From: Norana najaformis
Lineage: Eukaryota > Annelida > Clitellata > Crassiclitellata > Hormogastridae
Reading direction: 5' to 3'
DNA length: 64,000 nucleotides
NCBI GenBank assembly: GCA_964023275.1
Contig: OZ029915.1
Location: 39,333,238-39,397,237, forward strand
The position numbers and the translations under genes are program-made. Below are positions 1 through 27,970 of the stretch, piece by piece (the first letter of the stretch is position 1; every line of letters begins with the position of its first letter). The notes beneath the pieces are model-generated. The model searched no databases, was not told the DNA's origin, and saw nothing but the letters and a program-made list of their open reading frames with translations.

Positions 1-326
1 ACATGCACACACACAAAGCCCAACCAACAGGTTCTCAGCTAGAGTTGAATGATTGCTTTGTAAGACAGTTGCTCTTTTTGTCTACTTAACCATCTTAAGG
101 AAACCGGCCATACACTGATGTATCGTGAGCTGAGGAATATTTTACTCGGGATCAACCATCTATATTTTGCAACATCCACTTGTGGACATAAATTTCACAG
201 AATCAATTCTACCTTATGAATACTTAACTTAATTATAAATGGTTATGCCAATAATGCATTTTCAGTGGTATAATGTTGATAAAACTAATAAACTGGTATT
301 TCACAGTCATATAAAGAAGAACTCAC
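1..326. other. FAK intron, no recognised content
   Basis: AT-rich sequence downstream (minus sense) of the linker exon. No exon, repeat or RNA gene was recognised. Confidence 0.5.
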
Positions 327-15704
<15,378 letters not shown>

Positions 15705-17884
15705 CTAAACAGCTTTATGAATCAGACTGACAGACCAACAGAAGATAGGAAGAAGTCCGAGTAATTAGAGAAAGCATAACTAACCCATTTTATCGACCAA
15801 GATCAATAGCTTCAAACTGCTTATTTATATAATTAAAAGACATCAATTAGAAAAGAGGCAGAAATAAACCCAATCACACAGTCTGAATTAACCTCTGCAG
15901 TTTGTTGAATCCTGTTTTGGACCAGCCACTACCCCTATAAAATATTCAGGGCCAGAAACACAATTTAAGATGATTTAAAGGGGAAGCCAAACAGGGCAAC
16001 TAGTTGGGCAGAAAATGACAACACTGACTTGGGCTGTGGCTATCTGGAACCCATTAAGTCAGTCAACAGTTCCAAGTTTGACGATTAGCCATAGAAAATT
16101 AACTGTCTGACGGATTTGTTAGATAAGAAAGAATTGACTAGTGACTGACTTTATAGACCAGCCACAGACTTGTACATCAGTGACTAATCTATTCCAACCT
16201 ACTCTATGGGTACCTCCATTACTGGATATAATTCCCCATTACTCTAAGAATATGAATAAGCAAAGTCAGTCAACAGTCATTGAAATCTAGGTCAGATTAA
16301 AGGCAATCAATTAATTACTTAGACATTGAATGAGTTCCATTCTGACTCAAAATACCTCTTTATGGTTGCTAACTCACACCATATCCACTACAACCCACAA
16401 TCTCACCCCATTAGAGCCCACTCCTACCCCTACCTACTGTCTTGTACCAATCCTTATTCCACAAAGGCCACAGCCAAGTATTTCCTGAGGCACCATTTTT
16501 CTTGACAAACAGACAGAATGTTCACATTAAGTGGTGGTCTGGATGATCAGTTTAATCCACTTATTGGCTCCAGATTGTAACTATACTTGTAATACAGCAT
16601 TTATATAGCACCTATTGAGAGCCCCTCTGTAAGGATGTATGTATATCTGTCAGACTGAACACTAGACAGACATCAGATTGGTTGGAGTCTTGTGGCCAAG
16701 TTATCGGCTTCCTCCTTTCACTCCGTATTGTAAATGCAATTGTAACACTAACATTGATGTTTTGTTTCTTTACAGGCCTCAAAATCACAATGCATATTAC
16801 CGGGTACTAATAGTCAGATGGAAAACTTCTAGGAGACATTAAGGATTTATGCAACAGAAGTGCCAAAGTCTCTAAGGGAACAATCTGGTGCATATGTTTC
16901 TGAATTTGCTGCAGGGGGAGATTTTTTGATGAAATTATGTTGTTTGACCATTTGCTGCAGAGCATGAGTTACAAAACTGCTGTGTGACTGTACAGCTTAG
17001 ATGGGATACTGGTCTTTGCCTTCTTCCATACCTGTAACATTGACTGTCCAACATTCAGCATACTCAGCTTTAAAATGGCAGCACAGGCAAACTCAAACTT
17101 TGCAAACAAAAGACTCAAATGTTCAACCAACCTGGACTCTGGTATCATCCGTGCATCGGACAAAGTTGACTGTTCCAGTCGCAAGATGGACCTTGAGAAA
17201 AGACTTGTCGTGATTGGACATATGTCCACTTGTATAACTCAAAAATCTCTGTAAGCATGTTGGCACGCCAGTCACTTGCGATTCTTCCTTTGGTCCAAAC
17301 ACTTGAGGAACATGACCTCCAATATTGCATCGTCGTGTTTCAGCCGGCTTGGAATCTTTCGAAGAAAACTACACGCGAACATACAACATGAAGAACTCTC
17401 AATTCAAGGCATGCTCACAGAATCAAATTTAAAACTAAGAAATGCATACTTACTGCATGGAATGTAATTATGCTGGTTCAGTATAAATACCGAAACGAGG
17501 ATCAGAATACTATTTGTATTTTATTTCTTTATTTATTATATTTATATCTACCTAATGCCAAAGTCATTGTTTGATAGTTCTAAGCCATTATAAGTTAAAG
17601 ACTTGCCCAAGGTGCCCCCCAGTGACCTTCTCAGGACAAACTTAAACACTCTGCACACTCTGTGCTACAAGGGGTACACAACCAGGGAGCTGACATGTCG
17701 CATAATACACACATATATGCACATACACATGTACACACATACAGACACACAGACATATATGTGTATATAAAATCAACATATAGTGTCACAATAATAATCA
17801 TAACTGAGCAGTTATGCATCACCATTTCAGGACTCCTCAGAGGCACGTGCTTCTAGTGATCCGTCCTCATGAAATCAGTACCGT

Positions 17885-17919
<35 letters not shown>

Positions 17920-18178
17920 CATGTGCTTTGTGTTCACAGGTACACACGTTCTGCGTGTTTATATAGGATATTAGCAACCATAGTGCAAGCCCACAACTTT
18001 CATCCTGTTCTACTCTTGTCTACTATCCATACAAAATGAAAATATCCCATCATAAACTAAAACATCCATATACAAGAAAATGTTTTCTTATTACTTGATA
18101 AAGTGGCCAGTGATTTCTGGCATGGAAGCAGCTAACAAATACGATGCATGGCTTCTGTTTTGCCTGCATATGTTTGGG
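15705..18178. other. FAK intronic DNA, mostly without recognised features
   Basis: AT-rich sequence with a weak CORE-SINE-like scrap near 17600-17635 and a (CA)n run at 17889-17919. An open minus frame ending at a CAG/GTATGG junction near 17030 was examined but could not be joined to FAK or recognised. Confidence 0.45.
17889..17919. repeat. (CA)n microsatellite
   Basis: About 15 CA units. Confidence 0.95.
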
Positions 18179-18682
18179 GTCAACCCATTGTAAAGGTGGC
18201 ACCAGTCAAAGGCGGTCAACCCATTGTAAAGGTGGCACCAGTCAAAGGCAGTCAACCCATTGTAAAGGTGGCACCAGTCAAAGGCGGTCAACCCATTGTA
18301 AAGGTGGCACCAGTCAAAGGCGGTCAACCCATTGTAAAGGTGGCACCAGTCAAAGGCGGTCAACCCATTGTAAAGGTGGCACCAGTCAAAGGCGGTCAAC
18401 CCATTGTAAAGGTGGCACCAGTCAAAGGCGGTCAACCCATTGTAAAGGTGGCACCAGTCAAAGGCGGTCAACCCATTGTAAAGGTGGCACCAGTCAAAGG
18501 CGGTCAACCCATTGTAAAGGTGGCACCAGTCAAAGGCGGTCAACCCATTGTAAAGGTGGCACCAGTCAAAGGCGGTCAACCCATTGTAAAGGTGGCACCA
18601 GTCAAAGGTGGTCAACCCATTGTAAAGGTGGCACCAGTCAAAGGTGGTCAACCCATTGTAAAGGTGGCACCAGTCAAAGGCA
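18179..18682. repeat. 36-bp tandem repeat, 14 near-identical copies
   Basis: The unit begins GTCAACCCATTGTAAAGG and ends GTGGCACCAGTCAAAGGCG (18 bp each). Copies start every 36 bp from 18179 to 18647. They differ almost only in the last bases (GCG, GCA or GTG), so the array is young or actively homogenised. Because 36 is a multiple of three, three frames stay open across it. One plus frame reads GQPIVKVAPVKG, another STHCKGGTSQRR, and a minus frame TAFDWCHLYNGL. None has a convincing start, splice context or flank, so it is called a minisatellite in FAK intronic DNA rather than a gene. Confidence 0.95.
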
Positions 18683-19534
18683 GAATACAGAGAATTGTGT
18701 GTTTATGTAGGATCAAAAACATAACAAACCAAAGTTGAAACATATCATAGCAACTGGTGGATCACAGAAACTGATCTTTTCATTTATACTAGGTCATACA
18801 CAATGTTATTATGTGGAGTCTCATACAGCTATCAATATTAAACTTTATTGGCAAATAAAACAATGTTTTATGGACACATATTTTACTAATGGTAATCGAA
18901 ATTCAAATCACGTTCCAAATGGTAGGAAATTAACTCCAAATAAGCCTATAGAAAGGCAGATTATAGTATGTGCAACACTTTTACAATTTAATACACTACT
19001 TGTAACCTGGAGATTGGAGTGTAGTGGTACAATGTGTAGGATGAAAATGGCAAGAAATTCAGCAGAAAGGCATTTTGTGTGTGGACAGTTATGTTATAAT
19101 CAGCAGCGACAACATGCATTTAAAAACCTCTGCATTAACCAGAGAGCCCCTTCATACAAGGTTGCTTGAACACAACAACGTTTTACCCTCAGGCTAACAT
19201 TCTTGGCTTTAATGAGGCAAAGTGGGCCATTGCTCTAAACATGGATAGGAATTGGTTCACCCCAACAACTTCTTCAGTTATCTAGATAACAGCACTCTAG
19301 ATATCACCAATAATCACAACCACACTCTGTCTTGATAGCAGTAAAATCAGCAGTTACGAGCAATGATCAGAATAAAAACCAACAGCGAAAGCAATATTAA
19401 TACTGATCATCATTGATCTTTGTGATCATTAGCATAATCACTAATCATCACTAATCAACAATAATTATGACAACAATGATGTCCACGACGAGGCGCAGGA
19501 GAAGGAGGGAGAGAAGTTGGAGGAGGAGGAAGAA

Positions 19535-19567
<33 letters not shown>

Positions 19568-20610
19568 GAAGAGGAGGAGGGAGAGGAAGAGGATGAGGAC
19601 AATGATGTGGTATTCCCTTTCCTGCCAATGTCCCCACATAGAGTGAAGCCTTGTCTAATGTGACTGATGTCTGAAACTGAACCTGAATGAGGATATAACA
19701 TCCCAGACAGTCTCTCCTTGTTGAATCATTGACTGACTTCCCATAAAGTCTGGACAGGTTTCCTAACGGCAGTCATATTATGGCCCTTTAAGATCCTATT
19801 ATATACCCTTTTAAATCCTATCATTTGTCCTTTTATATCCTATCAGTTATCCTCCTGTCTGCCCTGCCCTATTAAGCTTTAAACTGGCAATTATTTGGGC
19901 CCCTAAGGCTGTAATTTCCTTTAAACCCGACAGGTCATCAGCAATCAAGCCCCATAAGAGTGGGATAAGATACACTTCAATTATCTTGGTGTTTTTATCT
20001 GACAGCTGTAAGGAAGTCAAATGGCCAGGTCCTCGTTTTAGCTGCTCTGGGCATTAGTAAACTAGACAGCTGCGGTATTTTATCCAACCCATAGCCTCTT
20101 TCAGCCATCTGCTTATGTATATTTAGCCTGTAGGGTGGGTAAAAGATACCCACCCAAAAGATCACAATCCAATCTAGATGAGGTCATTCGGATTGAGAGC
20201 TTTCACTCATGCTCAAAGTTCACCCTTGATATGGCCTGCCCAGCAACAGCTTTACTCCCTTATGCTGACAGCAACACTCGTAAAAGCCTAACCAAATTTT
20301 AATTTTAATTCAGCATATATAAGGTGCAATGAATAAATCGTATAGCACATGTAATCAAGTAATCATCAAATGATACAACAAGTCATCAGCAAACGGCTGC
20401 CACTGATTAGCACATGATCATAGATTAAACAGAAAACCTTATCCACATCTTAATTTGTTACATATAAAGTGTCTGTTTGCGATGGAAGTGCAGTAACTGA
20501 TCCAATGTTACTAATGTTTCGTCATTTGACATCAGTTCATTGATGTTGTACAGGATAAGTTAGCAGCTGTAAATGTTGCTGACTAACAATTCATTTTATG
20601 AATATTGTCA
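18683..20610. other. Intronic/intergenic DNA with simple repeats
   Basis: Holds a purine-rich GGA/GAA tract (19496-19600) and three imperfect 24-bp units around 19788-19850 (CCTTTTAAATCCTATCA-like). No gene was recognised. A 144-codon plus frame at 18735-19169 has no recognisable motif. Confidence 0.45.
19496..19600. repeat. GGA/GAA purine tract
   Basis: About 100 bp of nearly pure purine on the plus strand, which can form triplex-type DNA. Poly-Ser and poly-Pro frames on the other strand are artefacts. Confidence 0.92.
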
Positions 20611-20650
20611 TACATGTATGTATGTATGTATGTATGTATGTATGTATGTA
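20610..20650. repeat. (TGTA)n microsatellite at a LINE 3' end
   Basis: About nine TGTA units, followed by TTAATTAATTAATTAG, which directly abuts the 3' end of the minus-strand LINE. Confidence 0.93.
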
Positions 20651-20659
20651 CCATATTAA

Positions 20660-23312
20660 TTAATTAATTAGAATCTTCTAAAGCGCCAGTGTCTAATGCA
20701 CAAGGCATCAACCCATGGCACATCAAACTTAAGCCGCATTCAGGCAATATCCAGAAGATCAGTCCACTAAGACAGAGAGGCAGCCTACGGCGGAAAAGCC
20801 AATTGAAAAAGATAAGTCTTATCTTGAGAACGAAATGACATAAGAAACTGGGCATAATGCACAGATGCAGGAAGAGAATTCCAAAATTTTGGTCTAGCAA
20901 CCTAAAAACTCTCTTACCAAGAACAGTTCTAGTTTCTGGCACAACAAGAGAAAGGCATTCAGATGACCTGGTTGAATAATGATGAGTTTGAGGAGTGAGG
21001 ACTGATTTTAAATACTGTGATTGGCCATAGTTCAATGTTTTGTAAAATTATAAGCCTCAATTTAAAAGCGAGTTATAGTATTAAAGGCAACAGAAGACCA
21101 GTGCATTTGCTAGAGATATCCTTGAAGGCATAGGAACATATCACCGAATTCTGTGTATGTCACTAATACGCATGTATGATGACTTACAAATTCCATTTAC
21201 ATAATTGGTGAGAAACGCAGTAGAATCAAAAATAATGCCCAAGTTACGAGCAGCAACAACCAACTCCACAAGTGAATTGTCCAGTTTTAAAATTTAAGCC
21301 ATTCAAACTTCTTAATTAAGCTGCTGTGGAGTGCCCAGTATCATAAATTCAGTTTTTGATGGGTTAAGGGGGGGTTTATTAGCTACCATCCAAGACTGCA
21401 CCTCTTCAAAGGCAGTGGATAACAACTGCACAGATGAATGACAAGACAAACTGACAAAAGAAATGTACATTTGAGTATCATCAGCATAGAAGTGTTATAT
21501 CTAAGTGAATGATTGTCTAGTAGTGTATCTAATGGTGCAGTGCATAGTAAAAATAAAAGAGGACCAAGCACAGAATCCTGTGGAACACCACATCTCAACA
21601 AAGCACTAGATGAATAATTACCATCTAAATAAACTGCTTGAGTGCGGAGACTAAGATAAGTACCAAACCAATTTAGGGCAGGACCAGAAACCCCAAACCA
21701 GTGCTGGAGATGATGCAACAGGAGAGAATGATCCATCATATCAAATGCAGCAGATAAGTCAAGAAGAACAAGTGCTGTCACCTTACCCTTAGCCATTGAG
21801 CACATGACGTCATCATGAACAGCAAGAAGTGCAGATTCTGTTGAATGAAACTTAAGATAAGGAGAATGAAAGGGGGATAATAGTGAGTTGGTAAATAAAT
21901 GACTTTGCATATGACTCAAAACTATTCGTTCATGAATGTTAGATACAAAATTCAAAAGTTGAGATTGGTCTGTAATCAGATAGCTCACTTGGGTCAAGAG
22001 AGTGTTTCTTTAGCAGAGGATAAACCATGGCATGAGCAAAAACAGACGGGAAGGAACCATCTTGCAATGACAAATTGAGAATTAATGTAATGGTTAGACC
22101 AAGACCATCGAATCATTCCTTCCACAGTGATGCAAGAATGGCATCAAGGAGACAATGTTTGTTCACAGAATAAAAGTTAAGTGTGCGAACCTCTGCAAGA
22201 GTTGTAGGTTGAAAGTAAGCTAAGACAGGAGGCAAGGAAATCGGATGAAGAAATTTATCTAATGCCGATGAACCAACAAATTTCAACATTATACTACAGA
22301 TTTTGTCTGCAAAATAGGTCAAGAATTTACTGGCAAGCTCCTGACTAGTTGAGCACACAGCAGGAAACAAATTTAATTTCTCCAGATGCAATAACTTATT
22401 TAAGGCCAACCACAAGGTTTTTGGTGATGCCGAACTTTTGGTGCTTAAATTAATTAAATACTCAGATTTAGCAGATGAGACAAGTTTTTTGCACAAGTTT
22501 GCATTGTTGCTTAAACCTAGCGTGGTCTGAGGGAAGACGAGAATGATGCCATCAATTTTCCAGCTGACTTCTGAGCCACTTGGCTTTAGAAATGGTGGAG
22601 TTAAACCAAGGCTGTGGTGTGCACTCTACAGCTCTCTTAGTTTTAAAGTTCTTAGTTCTTAGTTCTTAGCTCAGTTAAAGCAGACTGGAACTGAATAGCC
22701 AGCTCACTAGCTGTTTATGCATGAGAAAACCACAAAAGGGATGCCAAGATATCATGCATCAGCTTATCTAAATCAATTTTATGCCTAGAGCGGAATTTAA
22801 CAGTTTTATAATTTGGAGGTGGTTTAATTAAACAGGAAGTCAAATTTTGAGAAAACTCCAACATGATCTGATGATAGATATGATTCAACAGAAGTGACAG
22901 GATGAAAGGATTTTGAATCAGAATGAGTTATCAGGACATCCAAGGTATGGCTTTAATTACATGTAGGAAAGGTGACTAACTAGTTGTTTCATGGCAAACC
23001 TTTCCAGCATATCAAGAAATGATGAAGAACAATGACCAGCTACATCAAGATAATATCAAAGTCACCCATAATAACTATTTCAGAGGGAGAGGAAATTAAA
23101 TATTCAAGTAGTGACTGGAATTCACTAAGAATATCGGTAAGAGTGATGGTGGACGGAAAATATTTACAAGCAACACCTGTTTGTTGCCAGAAATGAGAAA
23201 TATGTATGTATGTATTTATGTATGTATCTGTGTATGTATTTATGTATGTATGTACCATATGTATGTATGTATGTGTGTGTATTTTGATGTAGGTATGAAC
23301 ATATCTATACAA
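20660..23312 (-). mobile_element. Degenerate LINE (L2/CR1-like), endonuclease to ORF end
   Basis: Minus-strand pieces appear in the correct LINE order. An AP-endonuclease end reads EIVIMGDFDI (near 23050). A linker reads PKTLWLALNKLLHLEK and NKHCLLDAILASLWKE (22113-22496). Reverse transcriptase blocks read STESALLAVHDDV, LVLLDLSAAFD, CGVPQDSVLGPLLFLL and RYNTSMLMI, the last standing where the YADD box should be (21383-21997). The C-terminus reads HYSTRSSECLSLVVPETRTV (20664-21035). Frameshifts, stops and the lost YADD box show it is dead. It sits in FAK intronic DNA. Confidence 0.9.
23198..23285. repeat. (ATGT)n-rich tract
   Basis: Imperfect TATG/TGTA repeats overlapping the 5' remnant of the LINE. 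Confidence 0.85.
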
Positions 23313-23554
23313 TTAATATAGCACCTTTTAGTTAACTCACAAAAGCACTATATGTATGTAAGTATGTATATATTGATCATGCAATGTGTTCCATGCTTTT
23401 CAATTACTGCAGACTCTTGCTTTGTTGCATCTGAAGTGCTATTGAATAGTTTATTTGAAGTGATGCTATAATGATCTCCATTTACATTACATTACATTAT
23501 GCCATATGCTGACCAGACAATAGATCACATGTGGAACACAAGATGTAGACCAGT

Positions 23555-23760
23555 TCGTAATAGTAAACTCAAGATTTCTACAGCACCAAACAAAAGCTAC
23601 GTCGCAGGAAGCAGCTTATTCGCAAGCGCTCAATCAAAACAATATCGATAGGCAACAAGGGTTCAGTTCCATGTCAGGCTTGCAGGCAGCTGTGGTGGGT
23701 GGTGGGTGGAATTAGATCTGCAGGACAGGAAGGGAAGAAGAGGAATCAGGATAGGAATAG
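23555..23760 (-). mobile_element. LINE/SINE 3' end with common tail, minus orientation
   Basis: In minus sense it carries GTTGCCTATCGATATTGTTT, GAGCGCTTGCGAATAAGCTG and CTGTAGAAATC, the same order as the tail family at 28.2, 28.7, 29.3 and 39.9 kb. The tail end has lost the TTACGA units. Confidence 0.7.
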
Positions 23761-24432
23761 TTGCTGCAGTCATGGTTCTGGTTACATATGAGAAATATCT
23801 CCCATATAGAGTCAGACAGTCAGGACTACCAATGATAAAGAAGCAACATAAATAAGCAGTAACATTACCTGAGCTCCCATGTTTATTCAGTGACAAAGTT
23901 GAGCATGTCTTGTTTAAATGCTTCCGTGTTGATCATCGATAAGCTAAGTTAGTGTAATGTAATGATGACAATTTTTACAGCATCACTAATAGCACTTTTA
24001 TTGTACTTCTGTTGTACCAGGCCCCAGTGATCCTATACCCGTCCAGACTCCATTACGTTGGCCTTGTATGAGCTCTAGATCCCCTGAAGTCCGATTGCTC
24101 ATCTATATTTCAACATTTTCAAAACGTCTATTGTCAGTCTTTGGCCCGTTTGTCAAGTAGGTCGTCTAATCCACCAGTATTGACGTTTTGTCGACCACGC
24201 TGCGCAGACGGTGGCAATTCATTGTGCACCACAGGTTTTGTTCGTCAAAAGAAAATCTATATCAGCCAACTCAACACACACACATACACACCCACACACA
24301 CACGCACACATGCATCTACACACACACATACAAACACACATGCACATTTCAATGGTTGACCATAAAACACATAGTTCACAGCATTTCTAGTATTCAGGCA
24401 AATAAATCCAATAACAGATAAATTTGACTTAC
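23761..24432. other. Intron/5' region with (CA)n-rich DNA
   Basis: Contains a CA/CACG-rich stretch at 24272-24352. No exon was recognised. A minus-strand CTCAG/GTAATG junction near 23873 has stops in all joined frames. Confidence 0.45.
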
Positions 24433-24456
24433 CGAAGGTTTTGATCTTTTAATCAT
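24433..24456 (-). CDS. Candidate first coding exon of the minus-strand (FAK) gene
   Basis: ATG followed by seven codons (MIKRSKPS) and then a perfect GTAAGT donor, directly downstream (minus sense) of a GC-rich, CpG-containing region. No other minus-strand gene is apparent between here and the FAK exons, so it probably begins FAK. Phase 0 at the donor does not fit the exon at 15704 directly (that join gives a stop), so at least one exon lies between. Moderate to low certainty. Confidence 0.4.
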
Positions 24457-24675
24457 GGTTCAATGACGCCTTTAATTCAAAACAGTGCCTTGCATAATAC
24501 CCTGCGCCTGAATGAACGAAGCGAATATTCCGCTCGGATGCTAGCGTCTGTGAATATAGCGAAAGTGTATCCACACACGCCCACGCACACACACAAACAC
24601 ACAGGCACACACACAAAAGCACACACACAAACATAAACACACACACACACACGAGCGAACTGTTACCGTTTACGG

Positions 24676-24708
24676 CGACGGATATCTTATACGAACAAGT
24701 ATCCGTCG
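24676..24708. repeat. Inverted repeat (9-bp perfect stem)
   Basis: CGACGGATA (24676-24684) and TATCCGTCG (24700-24708) with a 15-nt spacer. It lies in the 5' region of the minus-strand gene, so it could fold in the 5' UTR. Confidence 0.7.
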
Positions 24709-25474
24709 GTTAATTGATAGCGTTAGAAATTCCAGCCAACGTGTAAACGAATATCGGCCGAATATTGCCGCTCGCAGGAGGCTGGCTACCCGCGACCAGT
24801 TTTTCTCCGTTTCTCCCGCGAAATACGGTTCTCTATGCTCCGTTCTTTCGTCCAGGCCGATCAAGTATAAAGGGGCTTCAGAGGCTTCTAGAGATAAGGT
24901 CACTCTCTTTGTCTCTGTCTCTATCTGTCTCTGTCTGTATCTCTGTATCTCTGTATCTAATGATGCTGAAAAGGAGGAGGAGGAGGAAGACACGATAATA
25001 CGCGCATCTGTCCAGACCCAGGTGAGATACACACAAACACACACTGTTTATCTGTCTGTTCTTGTATCCATAGCAACAAATGTATCTATCGCACAGCCAG
25101 CAGTAAACCGACGACTAAACTCGGGTTAAACATAAGACGGACGCGTTTTGCTACTCGGCTTCCACGAGGATGATGATGATGAAGCATACTGCAACAGGAG
25201 ACTGAATGCAGGCAACGACGGTTGCTCCTAGCGCCGCTTCTGCTGTTGCTCCTGTAACGACTGGTCCCTATTCACGTTTTCCACGAACACCACCAGCTAG
25301 ACGCGCACGCGCCTCGGACCACAACCGAAACCTTTTTCTCGGCTCTGCTTCGGTCGATCGTGTCCACGCGGGCGTCCATGCGGGCGGCTGGGGCAGAGAA
25401 GCGCGAGTGAGTGGGCTTAGCAGGCTGCGGTGGTGGCATTGGTCAGCGGCGCCAGGGGTTGCCAGTGTAGGCAC

Positions 25475-25496
25475 GGGGGGGGGGGGGGGGGGGGGG
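25475..25496. repeat. G22 homopolymer
   Basis: Twenty-two consecutive G on the plus strand in the GC-rich region; able to form a G-quadruplex. Confidence 0.97.
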
Positions 25497-27344
25497 TCGC
25501 GTCAGAGCTGCCTCTTGTTTGCATTTGTCGTAATGATTCAAAGAGCAAGTATAGATAGGGGGCCTACGTAGGGCGGCGAAATGACCGAAGCCTATGACGT
25601 GAGATAGTAGTGGAGGGGTACTACATATGGGGCTCCTGTATACGTCGTTAGGCAGACCACGCTAGGCCGTACGGTTGACCTACGTCAATTACGGATTATG
25701 AAAGTAGTGAGGACATTATCAAGAGCGACAGAACACACACACACACGCACGCACACGCACGCACACGTCAACGTAGACGCCGAAAGACTCAAGGAGACTA
25801 GACACTGACCCGGATATCCAGACAGGAAAGCAGAGATCGACCCGATTCAAATTAGTCGAATGGTTTGACGAATTCGAAAGCCTTCGTTTGATAATAATTC
25901 TGCGAAATTTTTATTTATTATCAAACCGTAATGGTCTTAATTACCATTACGGTTTTATAGGCCTACGTGGCTAGCAATCTGTGCCGGTTACGTCAAAGTC
26001 TAACGTTCTGTGCTATACAGACCTAATAGGCCTATAGGTAAAGAGTTATTCATTCATTTGCACGCTGTTGACCAGTCATATCTAGGCCTATGTGTAAAAC
26101 AGCTAGGCCTACAGGCCCAGTGTTTAGAGTAGCCCTACGAGACAAAACACCCACAATTATATTTAATGGCAGCGTAGGTGTTCACGACTGAAGAAGAGCT
26201 ATCTGTAGGAATTGTAAACTCCGACAAAGCTAGATCGAGTTCATTCACTATCGTGTATCATACATATGTACGCTTTGCCCGTACGTATTAATTGTAGGCC
26301 ACTCAGAGCCCTTCAGAGAGTAAGACAGGCCGGGGCCACTGCAAATGTTCATTATAAGCCTACTAAACCGCAGTTGTGAATTATAACACAGTAAAGGAGA
26401 TATAGGTCTACATATTAATAACTGATAATAAAATGAATCAAAAGAATTCGAAAGAGTTGTTGCTAGTTGCCGAATCACAAATGGAAAATCTTTGATTCGA
26501 ATAAGAACATTTCTTATTTTGAAGTAGACGAAAAACAGCATGTAAAGATGAAGCCCCTTACCATGTCAGGCCTGGGTCCCCCCCTGATAGGGCCTGAAGC
26601 TAATAGGAATGAATGAATGCTTCGTTTACTTCAAAACATTAGCAGGCCTATTTACCTATACATATTGTGTCCGATTTTTAAGATGTCTTTCTGGAACATA
26701 ATATGATTTCGAAAAGGCGAACATTTGTATTGAAGAAGAGCGCGGTGGTAGGCTATATCCAGTAGGCTATTCGTGGGACATTCACGTATTCAAATATATA
26801 ATGAGGCCTACGCGGGGTGGCTTATGCCCCTCTAGATATGCCTGAGTGTGTGTCTGTTCTTGTCTGTCTCCCAGTAAATAACAGGATACCACGTAAACGG
26901 AACAGCGCATATGTTTGTCATAATCTCATATACATTCAGGACTGCAGTCGATAAACCATTAGCTCTACTTATCAACTTTCTTAAATCACTCTATGTCTGT
27001 TCATTGTTAAGGCTGCGTATCGTTCCTGCGTGCATTCTCGGTCGACCCCAGTAGAACTAAACAGCGACGACCGATATATTGCACACGTGTCTACAGATAC
27101 TGCAGGCCACATCAAAGACTATGTATATTCATGTAGAGCTTATCTGGCATTCGTCCGCTGAGCAGCTATGGTGATCGTGTATTCCTCAACTTATATACCG
27201 TTCACTTTAATTCTCCGCAATACTTATTTCTTTTCTTTTCATACAAAAGCAGTATCTCGCCATTCTACGTGTACGATCATGTATGTCTATAGCTTGGCTT
27301 CTTATACAAGTAGGCCTACCTATGCATAGGAAATTACACAAACA

Positions 27345-27348
<4 letters not shown>

Positions 27349-27397
<49 letters not shown>
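27349..27397. repeat. (AT)n microsatellite
   Basis: About 24 AT units. Confidence 0.97.
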
Positions 27398-27399
<2 letters not shown>

Positions 27400-27904
27400 A
27401 TTCATTTATGTGTAATTAGGCTTAATTGTTATCAGTTTCTGGACCAAATGCCTAGACGGGGCACATAAAGGCCTTCTTCAACCAGGGAACAACGAGGCCT
27501 GGCCTACCTCGATAGGCTGGAGTTTATTAGACGCGAATAGAATATTAGCATAAATTCACGTGACCGGTCTAAAGGACTCATATATGAAGCCTATATATGA
27601 GGCTACGGATGCATGGTCTGCAGACACAATGCGCACAAAATAAAGGCCTATTTTTATATATTATGGGTGAGTTGTTTTTACCTCATAAATTCAATTGCTT
27701 CATCGCAACCGCCACAGTTAGTCAAACCTAACTGCACTCTTATCTAATGAGGCTGCAGTCTGGTTTTATGGTTTCAATATAGGCCAGTCCTTTCCTTCGA
27801 CCTCGACCCAACTGCGGTGCTCTATTATTAGTTTTCGCCAAAGTATATATGTTCCCTCAGGATTAAAATATGTCCGCAGAAAATGATAAATTATTATATT
27901 GATA

Positions 27905-27970
27905 AATTATCATCATCATCGTCGTCGTCGTCATCATCATCATCATCATCATCATTATTATTATTATTAT
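27905..27970. repeat. (ATC/GTC/ATT)n trinucleotide tract
   Basis: Runs of CATCAT, CGTCGT and TTATTA in tandem over about 65 bp. Confidence 0.93.

Larger units (their letters stand above)
24457..25560. promoter_or_regulatory. GC/CpG-richer promoter-like region, possibly divergent
   Basis: This kilobase is clearly richer in G+C and CpG than the AT-rich flanks. It lies directly upstream of the minus-strand ATG at 24456. On the plus strand it has TATAAAGG at 24866-24873, an initiator-like TCACTCT starting at 24900, and a CCCAG/GTGAGA donor with the exon end at 25020. This suggests a second, plus-strand transcript. It also holds (CA)n runs (24569-24656), an inverted repeat at 24676-24708 and a G22 run (25475-25496). 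The 121-codon plus frame at 25206-25571 is probably a chance frame in GC-rich DNA. Confidence 0.5.

Noticed and set aside
16969-17330. Minus-strand open frames ending at a CAG/GTATGG junction as the missing FAK N-terminal exon
   Set aside because: The frame that would join 15704 has a stop shortly upstream and no FERM F1 similarity.
18091-18738. Three long open frames (186-196 codons) across the 36-bp array as protein genes
   Set aside because: The frames exist only because 36 is divisible by three. No flanking coding sequence, splice logic or recognisable motif; called a minisatellite.
23860-23940. Minus-strand exon ending CTCAG/GTAATG
   Set aside because: All frames contain stops just before the junction; the sequence looks like repeat debris.
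25206-25571. 121-codon Ala/Arg/Gly-rich frame
   Set aside because: GC-rich DNA makes long chance frames; it includes translation of the G22 run.
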